From assembly GCA_020852155.1 (NCBI GenBank), contig JADZBJ010000115.1, positions 1-15,208 of the forward strand: a DNA stretch of 15,208 nt, read 5' to 3'. Of this stretch, positions 13,800 through 15,208 are shown piece after piece (position 1 is the first letter of the stretch; the number at the start of each line of letters is the position of its first letter). Both the position numbers and the translations under genes were made by a program. Source of the stretch: Saprospiraceae bacterium (lineage in GTDB: Bacteria > Bacteroidota > Bacteroidia > Chitinophagales > Saprospiraceae). The notes beneath the pieces are model-generated. The model was not told where the DNA came from, searched no databases, and saw only the letters and a program-made list of their open reading frames with translations.

Positions 13800-14849
13800 C
13801 TACACCACTGTAATAGCCACAGGTTGTTGCTCGACGATAAAACCAAATGACTCGAGGGTGAACCCTTCTTCGGCCGCTGCTTTTTTGAAATCTTCTTCGT
13901 GCCCGGCCTTAATGGCTACGAGCAAGCCGCCACTGGTTTGCGGGTCAGCCAGCAGGTTACGGGTCAGGTCAACGTCATTACAAGCTACTTTATGCCCGTA
14001 ACTGTCCCAGTTGCGCATGGTACCGCCGGGGACGCATTTTTTAGCCAGATAATCATCCAGAATATTTCTGTCAATAGTCGGCACCTGATCCAGGTGAACC
14101 ACGGCGCTGGCCTGGCTGGCCTCGCACATTTCCGACAAGTGGCCGAGCAATCCGAAACCTGTCACATCGGTCATGGCTTGCACGTAGGGCAATTGTCCGA
14201 AACGGAAACCGGCTTTATTGAGGGTTTTCATGCTGTTGGGCGCGATATGGGCATGTTCTGGCTGTAACAGTCCTTTTTTCTGCGCTGTGGTCAGGATACC
14301 GACGCCGAGGGGTTTGGTCAGAAAGAGTTTGGCGCCCGGCGTTGCACCGCCATTTTTTTTCAAATGATCCAGGTTGACGCGTCCGGTGACAGCCAGTCCG
14401 AAAATAGGTTCCGGGCTGTCAATGCTGTGTCCGCCGGCGAGTGGAATACCGGCAGCGGCGCAGGCTTTTCGGCCGCCTTCAATGACCTGATTGGCTACTT
14501 CCGGCGGCAGGGTGTTAATGGGCCAGCCAAGAATAGCAATGGCCACCAGGGGTTGTCCGCCCATTGCATAAACATCGCTGATGGCATTGACGGAAGCGAT
14601 TTGTCCAAAATCCTCCGGGTCATCCACGATGGGCATGAAAAAATCGGTTGTGCTGACCAATGCTGTCCCGTCGCCAAGATCAAATACGGCAGCATCGTCG
14701 CGCTCTTCGTTGCCAACCAGCAGTTGCGGAAAATGGCCGGGTACAAGGCTGGTTTTCAGGATACTATCCAGCACCTTGGGCGATATTTTACAGCCGCAAC
14801 CAGCGCCATGCGAGTATTGTGTGAGTTTGAATTCCTGTATTTCTGACAC
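13800..14849 (-). CDS. selD: Selenide, water dikinase (selenophosphate synthetase) SelD
   Basis: A 349-residue enzyme making selenophosphate from selenide and ATP, the selenium donor for selenocysteine and for 2-selenouridine in tRNA. The N-terminal motif SHGAGCGCKISP carries Cys18 and Lys21, matching the catalytic Cys17 and Lys20 of the E. coli enzyme, so this is the cysteine form, not the selenocysteine form. DDAAVFDLGDG, STTDFFMPIVDDP and AGGHSID are the ATP/Mg-binding segments of the PurM-like fold; DVTGFGLLGHL and DPQTSGGLL are also family hallmarks. The start is GTG at 14849, immediately before SEIQEF; no better start is visible. The stop is TAG, at the natural end of the family. A heptamer array lies 9 bp upstream. 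No selA, selB, selU or tRNA-Sec gene is in the window. Confidence 0.97.
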   Translation of the reverse strand: MSEIQEFKLTQYSHGAGCGCKISPKVLDSILKTSLVPGHFPQLLVGNEERDDAAVFDLGDGTALVSTTDFFMPIVDDPEDFGQIASVNAISDVYAMGGQPLVAIAILGWPINTLPPEVANQVIEGGRKACAAAGIPLAGGHSIDSPEPIFGLAVTGRVNLDHLKKNGGATPGAKLFLTKPLGVGILTTAQKKGLLQPEHAHIAPNSMKTLNKAGFRFGQLPYVQAMTDVTGFGLLGHLSEMCEASQASAVVHLDQVPTIDRNILDDYLAKKCVPGGTMRNWDSYGHKVACNDVDLTRNLLADPQTSGGLLVAIKAGHEEDFKKAAAEEGFTLESFGFIVEQQPVAITVV

Positions 14850-14858
14850 GACTTTGTA

Positions 14859-14907
14859 GTGGTAAGTGGTGAGTGGTGAGTGATTAGTGGTAAGCGATTA
14901 GCGGTAA
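14859..14907. repeat. Seven-unit heptamer tandem array in the selD leader
   Basis: Exactly seven consecutive 7-base units with consensus G(T/C)G(G/A)T(A/G/T)A. Individual units include GTGGTAA, GTGGTGA, GTGATTA and GCGGTAA. In the selD message they would form a C/A-rich unstructured tract ending 9 bases before the GTG start. Heptamer arrays of this sort can change length by slippage. Confidence 0.85.
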
Positions 14908-14958
14908 ACGAATAGTAGTGTTTCCCACACGATGTTGAGGGTACTTTGAAATGGGCGG

Positions 14959-14966
14959 CAAAGTTA
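14959..14966 (-). promoter_or_regulatory. Candidate -7 promoter element (TAACTTTG) for selD
   Basis: On the minus strand this is TAACTTTG, a full match to TAnnTTTG. The leader would be about 100 bases and would include the heptamer array. No TTG/TTTG is seen at the usual upstream distance, so confidence is limited. The rest of 14908-15082 holds nothing else I can name. Confidence 0.35.
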
Positions 14967-15082
14967 TTAGTCTTGACGTGCAGACAGACTATTTCCTGCG
15001 TAAAACATAGACAGCATAAAGAGATTTTAGGGGCGTGAGGGGGTTCAGATTTCTATGTTAGGCACCGCCAAAAATCTACGTA

Positions 15083-15208
15083 ATCCGCGTTTCACCACTA
15101 AGGCACTAAGGCACACGAAGATACACTAAGAAAATCCGCGTAAATCTATCATGTCCGCGTCATCCGCGTTTCACCACTAAGGCACTAAGGCACACGAAGA
15201 TACACTAA
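15083..15208. repeat. Two copies of a 47 bp interspersed repeat
   Basis: 15083-15129 and 15162-15208 are identical over 47 bp (start ATCCGCGTTTCACCACTAAG, end GATACACTAA), separated by 32 bp of CCGCGT words. A diverged inverted copy is at 11161-11205. The tract continues to the window edge, so more copies may follow. No coding content. Confidence 0.85.

Noticed and set aside
13571..13846. 91-residue minus-strand protein with PRRGSLF repeats
   Set aside because: It is a translation of the hairpin array; the repeats come from the DNA repeat and there is no protein-like pattern of its own.
13800..14849. Selenocysteine-containing SelD
   Set aside because: The catalytic position is a TGC/TGT cysteine (Cys18 in GAGCGCK), and no in-frame TGA is present.

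Overview
The window looks like a chromosome segment from a Bacteroidota bacterium, probably of the Saprospiria type, though the lineage is an inference. The evidence is a multicopper oxidase with a C-terminal type IX secretion sorting domain, TAnnTTTG-type promoter elements, little use of Shine-Dalgarno sites, a DUF4838 protein, and intergenic DNA unusually rich in small palindromic repeats. I see no phage, plasmid, transposase, CRISPR or RNA genes.

Layout. 1-2256: a secreted S9 prolyl-oligopeptidase-family peptidase (minus strand) bracketed by two inverted copies of a ~152 bp MITE-like palindrome. 2314-4599: a secreted DUF4838 protein (minus) interrupted by one in-frame TAG. 4680-5534: a hairpin-repeat cluster, an AT-rich orphan gene (minus), and a second repeat block. 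5750-8130: a two-gene plus-strand operon of an exported multicopper oxidase and a periplasmic thioredoxin-fold protein overlapping by 4 bp. 8142-9455: a third MITE copy, another hairpin cluster, and a second AT-rich orphan gene between 91 bp direct repeats. 9623-11101: three minus-strand genes, a Qnr-like pentapeptide-repeat protein, a DUF1801 protein and a DinB-fold protein. 11254-12270: ruvB (minus). 12644-13348: a seven-helix membrane protein (plus). 13343-13711: a ~46 bp-period hairpin array. 13800-14849: selD (minus), with a seven-unit heptamer array in its leader. 15083-15208: two copies of a 47 bp interspersed repeat.

How it fits together. The genes are a mixture of housekeeping (ruvB, selD), secreted degradative or oxidative enzymes, and small stress-type proteins; they do not form one pathway. 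The most unusual content is between the genes. Several unrelated-looking repeats (4680-4797, 8348-8465, the R2 blocks and the 13343-13711 array) share one design: a short stem closed as C-GNA-G on one strand, the loop type known to make exceptionally stable single-stranded DNA mini-hairpins. Two AT-rich orphan genes sit inside such repeat blocks, which suggests repeat-bounded accessory cassettes. I did not find a clearly new enzymatic or defence system; the repeat families and the cassette arrangement are the best candidates for something undescribed.
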